From: Rhizobiales bacterium UBA3584 | Lineage (GTDB): Bacteria; Pseudomonadota; Alphaproteobacteria; Rhizobiales; Devosiaceae | Direction: 5' to 3' | Length of the DNA: 33,433 nt | Assembly (NCBI GenBank): GCA_002375765.1 | Contig: DFMV01000025.1 | Span: forward strand, 1 to 33,433 | Shown: positions 1-8,011 of the stretch, piece by piece | Position numbering within the stretch: the first letter of the stretch is position 1 | Layout of the letters: each line of letters begins with the position of its first letter | Program-made: the position numbers and the translations under genes | Notes under the pieces: generated by a model | Told to the model about the DNA's origin: nothing | Seen by the model: the letters and a program-made list of their open reading frames with translations, nothing else | The model's database searches: none

Positions 1-42
1 AAGAAGATGACAGAATCCATCGTGAAGAACATTAATCACTGA
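1..42 (+). CDS. 3' end of an unidentified CDS (partial)
   Basis: The first 42 bases read open in frame 1 and end in TGA at 40-42, giving only the last 13 residues (KKMTESIVKNINH). A strong terminator hairpin begins 21 bases later, which supports a real gene end on this strand. The fragment is too short to assign a family. Confidence 0.35.
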   Translation, partial: KKMTESIVKNINH

Positions 43-63
43 GGTTCTGCGGAATTACGAGAC

Positions 64-93
64 AAAAAGGGGAGCCGAAAGGCTCCCCTTTTT
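64..93. terminator. Bidirectional Rho-independent terminator
   Basis: A perfect 13-bp inverted repeat (AAAAAGGGGAGCC / GGCTCCCCTTTTT) encloses a GAAA tetraloop. It has a T-run on one strand and an A-run on the other, so it can end transcription of the rightward partial gene and of the leftward gntR-ridA-cobW operon. Confidence 0.9.
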
Positions 94-121
94 CCGTATA
101 ATCGCCGACCCTGGATATCTG

Positions 122-1102
122 TTAGGCAAGTACGTGCTTGCGCAGTGATGTTTCGATCGCAGCCGCCGTCAGATCGCGGGCGATGAAGACGATTTGGGAG
201 GCGCGAACGTCTGCGGGCCATCGTGGCAGAAACTGCGGCGGATAAACCATAGTCTGCACGGCCTGGAGCACTAGGGGGCGATGCTCCCCGTGCACTGCCA
301 GCAAACCCTTCACCCGTAGAATTGACTTGCCGCGTGCCGATAACAGCAATTCGAGCCATGTCACAAACCGGGGCCAATCAACATCATCTTCAATCTGAAC
401 CACAAACGAGCCAATGTCACCGCTGTGGTCGTGATGTGGATGCTCATCATGTCCATGAGGGACAGGCGTATCGGGCAGCGCGCGTGGCCCGTCGAAGTAC
501 CTGAAGGGGTCTCGCGTGGTCTCGGAGTCGACCAGCACTGCATGGGCATTAATCGCCTTGATCTGCTGCTCCAACATGGTAACCAGGTCGGGCGGCACGA
601 GGTCGGTCTTGGAGATCACGACGGTATCGGCTAGGCCCAACTGGTGTTCTGCCTCCGGGAAGCGGGTAATGTTCTCTGCCCCATTGATCGCATCGATCAC
701 TGTCAGCACGGGCCCGGCTTCAAAGATCGTGTTCAGGCGCCGGTCGGTCATGACCAGTGTCAGTACCGGGCCTGGATCGGCCAGTCCGCTGGTTTCGATG
801 ACCACCCGGTTAAAGGCCGGTGCGTCTGCCTGATGGCGCAGGTGATAAAGTTCGAGCAGAGTCGAGGCAAGATCGTCCCCCGCGCTGCAGCAAAGGCACC
901 CGGAATCGAGCAGTACCACATCCTCGCTGACCTCGCGCGCGATCAGGTGATCGAGCCCCACCTCGCCGAATTCGTTGATTAGAACGGCCGTGTCGGCGAA
1001 TTCGGGCCGCGCCAGCAACTTTGCGAGCAGCGTAGTTTTTCCGCTGCCCAGAAAGCCTGTGAGAACATAGACGGGTATTGGGGTGTCCGGGCCGTCAGTC
1101 AC
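122..1102 (-). CDS. CobW/COG0523-family GTPase (putative metal chaperone)
   Basis: This is a G3E-family GTPase of the CobW/ZNG1 type, about 326 residues from the GTG at 1102. The P-loop GFLGSGKT lies near residues 16-23. It is followed by the family's metal-binding GCLCC motif (Cys69, Cys71, Cys72), an ETSGLADP switch region, the SKTDL guanine motif, and a His/Asp-rich stretch before the C-terminal CobW domain. Such proteins deliver metals, often zinc, to client enzymes. The GTG start is one base past the ridA stop codon; a longer frame with an ATG runs through ridA and is unlikely. A TTG at 1111 is an alternative start. It is the last gene of the gntR-ridA-cobW unit. Since the cluster encodes three metal-dependent amidohydrolases, a role in metallating them is plausible but inferred. 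Confidence 0.85.
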   Translation of the reverse strand: MTDGPDTPIPVYVLTGFLGSGKTTLLAKLLARPEFADTAVLINEFGEVGLDHLIAREVSEDVVLLDSGCLCCSAGDDLASTLLELYHLRHQADAPAFNRVVIETSGLADPGPVLTLVMTDRRLNTIFEAGPVLTVIDAINGAENITRFPEAEHQLGLADTVVISKTDLVPPDLVTMLEQQIKAINAHAVLVDSETTRDPFRYFDGPRALPDTPVPHGHDEHPHHDHSGDIGSFVVQIEDDVDWPRFVTWLELLLSARGKSILRVKGLLAVHGEHRPLVLQAVQTMVYPPQFLPRWPADVRASQIVFIARDLTAAAIETSLRKHVLA

Positions 1103-1103
1103 G

Positions 1104-1571
1104 TCAAGCAATCTCGAAGATCGCATCGACCTCCACGGGCACATTGCGCGGAAGCGAATAAACGCCGACGGCGGCCCGAGCATGGCGGCCCGCATCGCCG
1201 AACACCTCTACCATAAGGTCCGATGCGCCATTGAGGACCTTGGGGTGATCGGTGAATTCGGGCACGGCGTTGATGAACCCACCGAGCCGGATCACATTGG
1301 CAACGCGGTCTAGGTCGCCGCCCACCGCGTCGCGCAGATGGGCGAGAATGTTGATGGCGCAGATCCGCGCGGCATCCTGGCCCTGTTCGATCGTATAATC
1401 CGCGCCCAGCTTGCCTGTATAGACATCCTTGCCATCCCGCGCGGGCACCTGGCCCGATACATAAAGGCTCGTACCAAGCACTCGGGTAGGGACATAATTG
1501 GCGAGCGGGGCGGATGTGGTCGGCAAGGTGATGCCAAGGTCCGCAAGCCGGCTTTCGATCTTTCCTGTCAT
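1104..1571 (-). CDS. RidA family protein (YjgF/YER057c/UK114)
   Basis: A 155-residue RidA-superfamily protein, somewhat longer than the usual 125-130 because of an N-terminal extension. Visible features are the SGQVPARDG segment, the ARAAVGV strand with the Arg that in RidA binds the carboxylate of imine intermediates, and the terminal PVEVDAIFEIA. RidA hydrolyses reactive enamines/imines released by amino-acid-metabolising enzymes; the relative RutC acts in pyrimidine ring catabolism. The ATG at 1571 is preceded by AGGAG. It lies 9 bp after gntR and one base before cobW. Next to amidohydrolases and a DadA-like oxidase, a role in deaminating an enamine product fits, but the exact substrate is unknown. 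Confidence 0.88.
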   Translation of the reverse strand: MTGKIESRLADLGITLPTTSAPLANYVPTRVLGTSLYVSGQVPARDGKDVYTGKLGADYTIEQGQDAARICAINILAHLRDAVGGDLDRVANVIRLGGFINAVPEFTDHPKVLNGASDLMVEVFGDAGRHARAAVGVYSLPRNVPVEVDAIFEIA

Positions 1572-1580
1572 AAGGATCTC

Positions 1581-2336
1581 CTAAAAGTCGCCAAACAGTT
1601 CAGAACGTGCGGCGAACGGCAAATCGGCCATCCCGTTTTCGCCCAGAACGGTAAGAAGCGCGCGTTTGGTGGTGCGGATGTCGTGGACAATGCCGCGTTT
1701 GACTGCTGCGTGTTCGCCCTTTTTTAGTGCATCGAGGATCGCGCCATGATCGGCGGCATTCCACGGCATAGAGGGCACAAGTAGCGACATGTACATGGTT
1801 GGACCGAACTGAAGCCAAAGTGCTTCGATCAAGGGCAGAATGACCTCTGATCCGCAGCCGCGATACAGCGTAAAATGGAATTCCTGGTTGAACGAGAGGC
1901 AGCCTGAGATGTCGCGCTTTTCGATAGCCAACAAGAGCTTTGTGTTGATCGCTGTTAGTTCCTTTATCAGCGCTGGCGTCGCTTTTCGCGCTGCCATTTC
2001 CGCCGCCATGCCCTCGAGGGCTTCACGGATCGAAAACAAGTCCTCAAGCTTGTCGGGGCCCAGCCTTGGGGGCGCAACTGAACCGTTAGCTGTTTCCTCG
2101 AGCGCACCGGCAGCAACCAGGCGACTCAACACCTCGCGCACAGGCATAGGGCTCGTGCCCAGCCCGGCAGCGAGCTTGCGCAGGCTCAGAACTTGTCCGG
2201 GAAGGAAGGCGCCGACCATCAACCCCCTGCGCATGCGCGACAGCACGTGTTCGTGAACCTGCCTGCGCTCGCCCTTTTTTTGGGGGGGCTGGTCGAGGTC
2301 AGATGTCGAAATGGCCTTGGCGTTCTGCATCCGCAA
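1581..2336 (-). CDS. GntR family transcriptional regulator, FCD (FadR) subfamily
   Basis: 251 residues. An N-terminal winged helix (about residues 25-95, with the recognition region LRKLAAGLGTSPMPVREVL) is followed by an all-helical FCD ligand domain. The FCD metal/ligand residues are visible as NQEFH, DHGAILDAL and a later His in GIVHDIR. FCD regulators usually sense organic acids or amino-acid-like metabolites and repress neighbouring catabolic genes. It is transcribed divergently from the cytosine-deaminase-like gene, with a GTGATC direct repeat in the 169-bp gap. The same repeat occurs before the two other main promoters of the cluster, so this protein is the best candidate for the cluster regulator (inference). 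It heads an operon with ridA and cobW. Confidence 0.9.
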   Translation of the reverse strand: MRMQNAKAISTSDLDQPPQKKGERRQVHEHVLSRMRRGLMVGAFLPGQVLSLRKLAAGLGTSPMPVREVLSRLVAAGALEETANGSVAPPRLGPDKLEDLFSIREALEGMAAEMAARKATPALIKELTAINTKLLLAIEKRDISGCLSFNQEFHFTLYRGCGSEVILPLIEALWLQFGPTMYMSLLVPSMPWNAADHGAILDALKKGEHAAVKRGIVHDIRTTKRALLTVLGENGMADLPFAARSELFGDF

Positions 2337-2389
2337 TGTCCCGTGTCGTTCAGGAGAGTTTGAGGTGTTAAACCTTGACTTGCGTCAAT

Positions 2390-2413
2390 TTGTGATCGCA
2401 GTATGTGATCATA
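2390..2413. promoter_or_regulatory. Putative GntR operator, site A (GTGATC-N7-GTGATC)
   Basis: GTGATC at 2392-2397 is repeated at 2405-2410, a period of 13 bp, in the divergent gntR/amidohydrolase intergenic region. The same element with the same spacing occurs at 9166-9190 and 14626-14650. The location suits autoregulation of gntR and control of the amidohydrolase. Confidence 0.6.
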
Positions 2414-2505
2414 AATTGATGGCAGCGACAAGTCTTTTGTCGCAGTTTTGCGGCTCCCCATTTGGATGGCGAGTATATACCAAGTTGTTACAGGGCAAAG
2501 GCGCT

Positions 2506-3852
2506 ATGATTTCAACTGAGAGGCCCAGCGGCACCCGTTTGCCATTTCCCGTCTCTAATGCCGTCCTAAGCCGCGAACTCTCCAGTCTGGCGCCTGGGGA
2601 CAACCTCGTTCTGGCAAATGCAACTCTAGTCATTGACGGCGAGCTGTCACAGAGCGACATAGGCATTTCGGGCGGTAAGTTCACCTTCATTGGATCCACG
2701 CCAGCGACCCTGACTGATTGGCCACGGATCGACCTTGCCAACCGTCTATGTTTGCCAAGCTTTGTCGATCCACATACCCATCTCGACAAAGGTCACGTTA
2801 TCGGGCGGGCCGGCGCGGGCGATGGAACTCTGGAAACGGCTATCGATCTGATCTCAAAAGACCGCGCGGGCAATTGGTCGAGCGAGGACGTCAACGCGCG
2901 CATGGCCTTCGGTCTCGCCTGCGCCTACCACTATGGCACGGCCGCGCTGCGGACCCATATCGACTCTCAGCCCGATCAGCTCGAGATATCTTGGGGGGTT
3001 TTTGAGCGTCTGCGCAATCACTGGACTGACAAGCTCGCACTGTACGGATCGAGCCTGTTCTCGATTGCTTTTGCGCGTGATGCCGCGTTCATTGATACGG
3101 TCGCCCGACGAGTGGCGCGGGCAGGGGGATCGTTAGGCGCAGTAACTTTTCCGCTGCCTGATCTTGACGCACTCCTCGATACCATGTTTCGGGCCGCGGA
3201 TCGACATGGCCTGTCGCTCGATTTTCATGCCGATGAAACCAGCGATACAGCCTCTGACACATTGTCTCGGATCGCAGCCGCCTGTCTTCGTCATGGCATG
3301 AAAAACAACGTGGTGGCCGGCCATTGCTGTTCGTTGGCATTGCAGGATGCTTCCGAACGCGACCGGACGCTCGACTTGGTTGCAGAGGCCGAGATCGGCT
3401 TGATTTGCCTTCCAGCGTGCAATCTGTATTTGCAGGATAGGCGGTTCGACGGTACAACGCCGCGCTGGAGGGGCGTCACCGCATTCAAGGAGGCCAGAGC
3501 GCGCGGTATCAACGTGGCGCTCGGTTCGGACAACACCCGTGATCCGTTCCATCCTTTTGGAGATCTCGATATGCTCGAAACATTGGGACTGGGCGTTCGA
3601 GCGCTCCATCTGGACAGCCCGGTTAGCGCATGGGTTGACGCTGTCACCGTGAAACCGGCGTCTATGCTGGGCATCGATGCGGGCAAGATCGCTGTCGGCC
3701 AAAGGGCAGATTTTACGATCTTTGAAGGGCGCGATTTTACCGAAGTGCTTGCCCGGCGCGAGCCTGATCGGATTGTTATGCGCGATGGGAGATCCATGAA
3801 CGCCGCATTGCCGTCCTATCGAGAACTCGATGGCCCATTCGCCAGCAAATGA
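2506..3852 (+). CDS. Cytosine-deaminase-like amidohydrolase (CodA type)
   Basis: An amidohydrolase-superfamily protein of 448 residues from the ATG at 2506; the longer open frame back to 2311 would run over gntR and the operator. Metal and catalytic residues follow the CodA pattern: HTH (His90, His92), RTHID near 149-153, FHADE with His241 and Glu244, AGHCCS with His273, and SDNTRDPF with Asp342. E. coli CodA deaminates cytosine, and relatives deaminate creatinine, isoguanine or other cyclic amidines. Substrate cannot be read from sequence. It faces gntR across the putative operator and is the only rightward gene of the cluster apart from the small gene at 14735. Confidence 0.82.
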   Translation: MISTERPSGTRLPFPVSNAVLSRELSSLAPGDNLVLANATLVIDGELSQSDIGISGGKFTFIGSTPATLTDWPRIDLANRLCLPSFVDPHTHLDKGHVIGRAGAGDGTLETAIDLISKDRAGNWSSEDVNARMAFGLACAYHYGTAALRTHIDSQPDQLEISWGVFERLRNHWTDKLALYGSSLFSIAFARDAAFIDTVARRVARAGGSLGAVTFPLPDLDALLDTMFRAADRHGLSLDFHADETSDTASDTLSRIAAACLRHGMKNNVVAGHCCSLALQDASERDRTLDLVAEAEIGLICLPACNLYLQDRRFDGTTPRWRGVTAFKEARARGINVALGSDNTRDPFHPFGDLDMLETLGLGVRALHLDSPVSAWVDAVTVKPASMLGIDAGKIAVGQRADFTIFEGRDFTEVLARREPDRIVMRDGRSMNAALPSYRELDGPFASK

Positions 3853-3881
3853 AAGCGGCCGGGGACGTGCTCCGGCCGCAT
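3853..3881. terminator. Hairpin between convergent genes, possible terminator
   Basis: GCGGCCGG (3855-3862) pairs perfectly with CCGGCCGC (3872-3879), extendable inward by one G-U and one G-C pair to a five-base loop. It sits between the stops of the rightward amidohydrolase and the leftward isochorismatase fusion. There is no clear U-tract, so intrinsic termination is uncertain. Confidence 0.5.
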
Positions 3882-3900
3882 AGACATATTTAGGTGGGTA

Positions 3901-4893
3901 TCAGTCCGCGGTCGCTCCAACCTGGTAGAGTTCCACCTTGGTACCGTCAGGGTCCGCGACGTAGATCGTCAATCCATATGGACCGTTGTGCAGCTCGTTG
4001 AAGAATTTCACACCTGCAGTTTTGAGTTTGGTTGACATAGCGCGCACGTCATTGACCTCGAAGGCGATATGATCGAGTTGCCGATGACCGCCTTCTCGCC
4101 CTTGTGTTAGGGCAATGCCCTGATGAAACGCCGTAAACGGCCGACCGTCCGCCAGGGGCTTAGCCGGACGGATCGTGAAGCCAAGCTGTTCGGTATAAAA
4201 TTTCACAGACCTATCGATGTCGTCGACCAAAATGAGCTGATGTCCATATTCAAGCACACGTGGCTCGGCCTGGCTGTCAATCCACTCGATCATGGCGTTT
4301 GAATCAGACAATTCACAAAGATACTGCGCCCAGACCTTCTTGGCGGTTTCTTCCCATTCGCCATTCACACCCGATATGCAGTCGTCGACCGCAATAACGT
4401 CGTAATCGCGCAGATAGGCCTCGCGGATCGATGTCTCAACACACGCATTTGTGGTAGCGCCAGTGACAAACAGGTGCTGGACGCCCAGCATCTTGAGCAT
4501 CATTTCCAGCCGAGTTTCATAGAACGCGCCGAAGCGGTGCTTGCGAATGACGAACTCGGGATTGACCTCCGAGAGGGGCTTGAGTTCGTCCACAAACTCT
4601 TCGTCCCATGATCCTGCCAGTGCGGAAACCTGCTTGCGCTTGGAGGTGTGTCCGGCAAGTTTCTTGCGTGCCCGGCTGTGATCGGTGGCAAAATGCTCCT
4701 GCTTGGTCCAAATTACCGGCACTCCGGCATTCTGGCAGCGCGTAATCAGCTTCTGGAGCGGTGTGACAATGGTTGCCAGACGTTTGGTATCGATCCCGGA
4801 TACGCCGAGCGTGCCTTCTTCGTGGATGAATGCGTTCTGTAGATCGATCACGAGCAGCGCCGACTTTCGAACGTCGAGTTGGTCCAGGCTCAT
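3901..4893 (-). CDS. Isochorismatase-family cysteine hydrolase fused to a VOC (glyoxalase-like) domain
   Basis: A 330-residue two-domain protein. Residues 1 to about 205 form an isochorismatase-like hydrolase with the Asp17-Lys118-Cys151 triad (VIDLQ, IRKHR, TTNACVETS). This family includes RutB ureidoacrylate hydrolase, biuret hydrolase and N-carbamoylsarcosine amidase. Residues about 213-330 form a vicinal-oxygen-chelate domain whose likely metal ligands, His218, His275 and Glu321, are kept. The ATG at 4893 follows GGAGGAAA and overlaps the tautomerase stop by ATGA; the open frame upstream of it is not used. It is the last gene of the opine-dehydrogenase operon, suggesting late steps: amide or carbamoyl hydrolysis plus a second reaction on the product. 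Both domains look catalytically competent. Confidence 0.85.
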   Translation of the reverse strand: MSLDQLDVRKSALLVIDLQNAFIHEEGTLGVSGIDTKRLATIVTPLQKLITRCQNAGVPVIWTKQEHFATDHSRARKKLAGHTSKRKQVSALAGSWDEEFVDELKPLSEVNPEFVIRKHRFGAFYETRLEMMLKMLGVQHLFVTGATTNACVETSIREAYLRDYDVIAVDDCISGVNGEWEETAKKVWAQYLCELSDSNAMIEWIDSQAEPRVLEYGHQLILVDDIDRSVKFYTEQLGFTIRPAKPLADGRPFTAFHQGIALTQGREGGHRQLDHIAFEVNDVRAMSTKLKTAGVKFFNELHNGPYGLTIYVADPDGTKVELYQVGATAD

Positions 4894-5090
4894 TTCTTGT
4901 TTTCCTCCATATCGATCCCCAGTACACCTGCGCGGCCCCAACTGTCTTTGGGCGTATCGTGGATGACCACGTGCAAGTGCTCGGGTTTGCAGGCAGCCTC
5001 ATCGACCATGGCCTTGGTTATGGCTTTGACGAGGTTGCGCTTCTGATCGACAGTGCGTCCCTCCCAGAATTCAACAATCACGAATGGCAT
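4890..5090 (-). CDS. 4-oxalocrotonate tautomerase family protein
   Basis: 66 residues from the ATG at 5090. The second residue is Pro, which becomes the catalytic N-terminal proline after Met removal, and the sequence follows the 4-OT pattern (PFVIVEFWEGR, then KAITKAMV and VVIHDTPKDSWG). The ORF can be read 12 codons further upstream, but only the internal Met-Pro gives a functional N-terminus. These enzymes interconvert enol and keto forms of dicarbonyl acids. The gene overlaps the isochorismatase-VOC start by four bases and follows the preceding gene after one base, so it is translationally coupled. Confidence 0.88.
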   Translation of the reverse strand: MPFVIVEFWEGRTVDQKRNLVKAITKAMVDEAACKPEHLHVVIHDTPKDSWGRAGVLGIDMEENKK

Positions 5091-5091
5091 C

Positions 5092-5781
5092 TCAATTCTC
5101 CTCTTTTTGGGCTTGGCTGCTGGCATTTCTTGCCCAGGTGGGGACAGGTGGAGCGAATCCGGTGACCAGATCGCTGTCGCCCCGGTTTTCTCCCGAGATC
5201 AGCCAGAGTGGACGGTTGGTGTAATTTATGAGGACCTGTTCCTGCATGCAGATACGATTTGCTGGGAAGGCAGCGTCTCGATTGAAGTGGCATTTCGCCG
5301 ACATAAGTCGCACGACGAGTATCGGGGTGTGGTCCAGCGTAAGTGCTTCTAGGACAGAAACGATTTCGGCGTGGTCTACGCAGGCCAATATCTCAATGGT
5401 CTCGGATATGGCGAGAACCACTATCGCTCCCTGCAATTGGGTCACTGGCCAATAGCGACCCTCGGCATCGAGTGGAGAGACCGAAACATAGTCGGCTCCA
5501 CGCAAATAGAGTTCGCTATCCCACAAGATGATGTCGTTGCCGAGGACGCTACGGGCACGTTCGATCAACTCCGACGATTCGCAAGCTTCCAGGAAGCGCC
5601 ATGGATCGGTAAAGGTAGCCGCAGATCCCCAGGGGTTGTGGATGCCCGAAAGCTGCTCTTGCATTAGGTCTGAACGCGACTGCAGTGATTGCACAAGCGC
5701 AGACAGCGGCGGACGCTCACCCAGAATGGGCGTTCGTCCGGCGAGCGGCAGATTGGTGCTGTTCGCTTGCGTGATGCTCAT
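5092..5781 (-). CDS. Hypothetical protein, weakly PhyH (phytanoyl-CoA dioxygenase)-like
   Basis: 229 residues from the ATG at 5781, which overlaps the stop of the preceding amidohydrolase by ATGA. I do not recognise the family with certainty. Some segments resemble the PhyH Fe(II)/2-oxoglutarate dioxygenase fold: HNPWGSAATF, then ERARSVLGNDIILWDSELY, then GRYWPVTQLQGAIVVLAIS. In real PhyH enzymes the second part carries an H-x-D iron motif just before the YWP segment; here that position reads P-L-D, so the iron-binding His appears absent. It could be an inactive relative, a binding protein or an unrelated family. It sits inside a tightly coupled operon, so a function in the same pathway is likely. 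Confidence 0.6.
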   Translation of the reverse strand: MSITQANSTNLPLAGRTPILGERPPLSALVQSLQSRSDLMQEQLSGIHNPWGSAATFTDPWRFLEACESSELIERARSVLGNDIILWDSELYLRGADYVSVSPLDAEGRYWPVTQLQGAIVVLAISETIEILACVDHAEIVSVLEALTLDHTPILVVRLMSAKCHFNRDAAFPANRICMQEQVLINYTNRPLWLISGENRGDSDLVTGFAPPVPTWARNASSQAQKEEN

Positions 5782-7124
5782 GCGGGTACCGTCACACAAC
5801 GGCCGCGACCGTAATGGTCATCGGACACTTGGCCGTTCTCGTAGACCACGTCGCCGCGCGCCACTGTCAGCACAGGCCAGCCTTTGAGTTTCCAGCCCTC
5901 ATAGATGCAGGTGCCTTTGCCCGTGTGCACGACCTCACGCTCTTCGTCGAGGTCGACAAGCACCAGATCGGCGTCGAAGCCGACTTCGATGTCGCCCTTG
6001 CGAGGCCAGAGGCCGAAGCGGCGCGCAGGATTGTACGAATTGACCTCGACCAGTCTTGAAAGCGGCAGGCCGCGTTGATGAACGCCGAAATGCAGCATGA
6101 GTGAAAGCTCCCAAGGGAAGCTGACCACACCGGGAAATTCGGTCCACAGATCCTCACCCTTTTTGGGCAGAAACGGAACGTGATCGGTTCCCAGTGAATA
6201 GACCGAGCCGTTGAGCATGCCGTCCCAAAGTCCCTCGAGTTCCGCGCGGTCGCGCAGGGGCGGGGATATCTTGGCCTTCATGTCGAGATCTTCGTCGTAA
6301 CATGTGCGGGTCAAATAGTGTGGACAGGTCTCGACCGTCACCTGAACGCCGCGTGCCCGGGCCTCTGCGGCGAGAATGGGACCCATTCCCACCGAGGTAT
6401 GGACAAGATGCAGCGAACATCCGGTTTTTTCCGCCAGAAATATCATTCGGCGAATGGTCTCCACCTCGCAAAAGGCAGGTCGGGACTCGGTGTAGGCACC
6501 CAGATCCTGGCGGCCCGTTGCGGCAATTTCCTTCTTAATCCAGGATGCGATCTGGGTGTTTTCGCAGTGAACATTGATCACGCCGCCCGGCACTTGGGCG
6601 AGGATTCGCATTGCCGCATAAACCCACCCATCGGTTGCTGGCACGATGCCGATCGGATTGTCGGGCTCGTAGCCAAAATAGCATTTGAAGGATTTTACTC
6701 CTGTATGCTCGATGATTTTGGAGATTTCAGCGATGTGTTCTTCGCGTTGAATACCGAAATGAAAACCAAAATCGATGACCGCGTTTTCTTCGCCAATGGC
6801 TTTGCGTTCATCGTAAAAGGGCAGGTAGGATTCCTTGAGATTGCGGATGTAGAGCAGGGCGGTTGTTACGCCCCCAGACGCCGCGGCTGCCGTTTCGGTG
6901 CGCATGTCTTCATCGAACGGAAATTTCACGCCCAGATGGCAATGTGGATCGATCAGACCCGGCATCAACACGCGTCCCGCCGCATCAATCGTCCGTGCCG
7001 CCTCGGGCAGAACGTCGTTTGCACCGGTGGCGATGATCTTTTGGTCCTTTATGGCAACTCCGCCAAAGAATTCCCCATCATGGCGTATGACCCGGGCGTT
7101 CTTAATAACGAGATCGGCCTTCAT
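5778..7124 (-). CDS. Hydantoinase/dihydropyrimidinase-type amidohydrolase
   Basis: 448 residues with the complete binuclear-zinc set of the dihydroorotase/hydantoinase group: DPHCHLG (His61, His63), the lysine to be carboxylated in SFKCYFGY (Lys147), VHCEN (His186), LVHTS (His242) and GTDHVPF (Asp314). Enzymes of this group open cyclic amides such as hydantoins, dihydropyrimidines and dihydroorotate. No aspartate transcarbamoylase or other pyrimidine-synthesis gene is near, and the neighbours are catabolic, so a catabolic ring-opening role is favoured. Start and stop overlap the flanking genes by ATGA on both sides. The opened product could be processed by the downstream isochorismatase-family hydrolase (inference). 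Confidence 0.87.
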   Translation of the reverse strand: MKADLVIKNARVIRHDGEFFGGVAIKDQKIIATGANDVLPEAARTIDAAGRVLMPGLIDPHCHLGVKFPFDEDMRTETAAAASGGVTTALLYIRNLKESYLPFYDERKAIGEENAVIDFGFHFGIQREEHIAEISKIIEHTGVKSFKCYFGYEPDNPIGIVPATDGWVYAAMRILAQVPGGVINVHCENTQIASWIKKEIAATGRQDLGAYTESRPAFCEVETIRRMIFLAEKTGCSLHLVHTSVGMGPILAAEARARGVQVTVETCPHYLTRTCYDEDLDMKAKISPPLRDRAELEGLWDGMLNGSVYSLGTDHVPFLPKKGEDLWTEFPGVVSFPWELSLMLHFGVHQRGLPLSRLVEVNSYNPARRFGLWPRKGDIEVGFDADLVLVDLDEEREVVHTGKGTCIYEGWKLKGWPVLTVARGDVVYENGQVSDDHYGRGRCVTVPA

Positions 7125-8011
7125 TTCTGTTTCTCCATGATGTCCTTGATGCGCCGTTCAATGCCGGTCCACTGGCTTTTTCCGACGGTGATTGGCGCGC
7201 GTGAGCCCATGCCGCGCGCCCAAACAGTCTTGATCCCCATTTCGCCGGCCATGTCGCGGTCGATTGTGCCCGGAGGCGCTGCGACGTCGACGAGAAGGAC
7301 GTCGGGTTTCATGGTCTTAAGGAGCTCTTCGCCAATGAGCTGACGAGGTACGCTTCCGATCACGATGTCCATTCGCGGCAATATCTTGGGCAGATCTTCG
7401 AGCGTATGGGGTTCTGCGCCGGCCGCATAGGCGGCGGCGCGCTGAACCGGATTGCGGGCAGCCACATTCACGCGGGCGCCAAGGCCGACAAGCGTATGGG
7501 TCAGGAGAGAGCCTATAGTGCCCTGGCCAACAAGACAGACGTTCGCCCTGTGAACGGTGATCTGGGTGTTCTCAATCAGGACCTTAAGGACGCCTTCTAC
7601 AATGGCCGGTCCACGAAGGAGCATCAGGTCGACGTCCCACTCATATTCATGAAGCGAAATACCGAGGGCCTCGCAGTGGGACTTGAGGTTGTCGTCAGCC
7701 CAGCCCAGAATGATGTTTGCGCCCTTGTTCATGCCCGCCAGCATTTCATGCGAGGGAATGATCCGGCCTGGATTGGATGGCGCGAACAATCCGCCGTCCG
7801 GCGCAATACCGGGAATAGGAAACAGCGCGATATCAGCACCTTTGAGCGCATCAGCGGCATCGGACGCATGATAAACGCCTTCGATACCCTTTTCCGGCCA
7901 TGGAAAGCCGAAAGCACGAACCTTGGCTCCGGCGCGAACCGCGCAGCGGGCAATTTCCTGCTCGCGTGCGTCCCCTGCCACGACTGCGATAGTAAGATTG
8001 TTCCAGCTCAT
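7121..8011 (-). CDS. Dipicolinate synthase subunit A (DpaA/SpoVFA)-like NAD(P)-binding protein
   Basis: 296 residues matching the DpaA plan: an N-terminal domain starting with a GDAREQE segment, as in Bacillus SpoVFA (GDARQ), then GPAIVEGVLKVLIENTQITVH, then a Rossmann fold with GQGTIG at 162-167, and an APPGTIDRD loop. In spore formers DpaA with DpaB oxidises dihydrodipicolinate to dipicolinate. This context shows no sporulation and no DpaB. The gene is coupled by ATGA overlaps to an opine-dehydrogenase-family gene upstream and a hydantoinase-like gene downstream, so it probably performs an oxidation or reduction of a cyclic imine or dicarboxylate in a catabolic route. The family call is from pattern recognition. 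Confidence 0.75.
   Translation of the reverse strand: MSWNNLTIAVVAGDAREQEIARCAVRAGAKVRAFGFPWPEKGIEGVYHASDAADALKGADIALFPIPGIAPDGGLFAPSNPGRIIPSHEMLAGMNKGANIILGWADDNLKSHCEALGISLHEYEWDVDLMLLRGPAIVEGVLKVLIENTQITVHRANVCLVGQGTIGSLLTHTLVGLGARVNVAARNPVQRAAAYAAGAEPHTLEDLPKILPRMDIVIGSVPRQLIGEELLKTMKPDVLLVDVAAPPGTIDRDMAGEMGIKTVWARGMGSRAPITVGKSQWTGIERRIKDIMEKQK

Noticed and set aside
6318..7343. 341-codon open frame on the plus strand
   Set aside because: Antisense to the hydantoinase-like gene, whose metal ligands are complete; a shadow caused by high GC.
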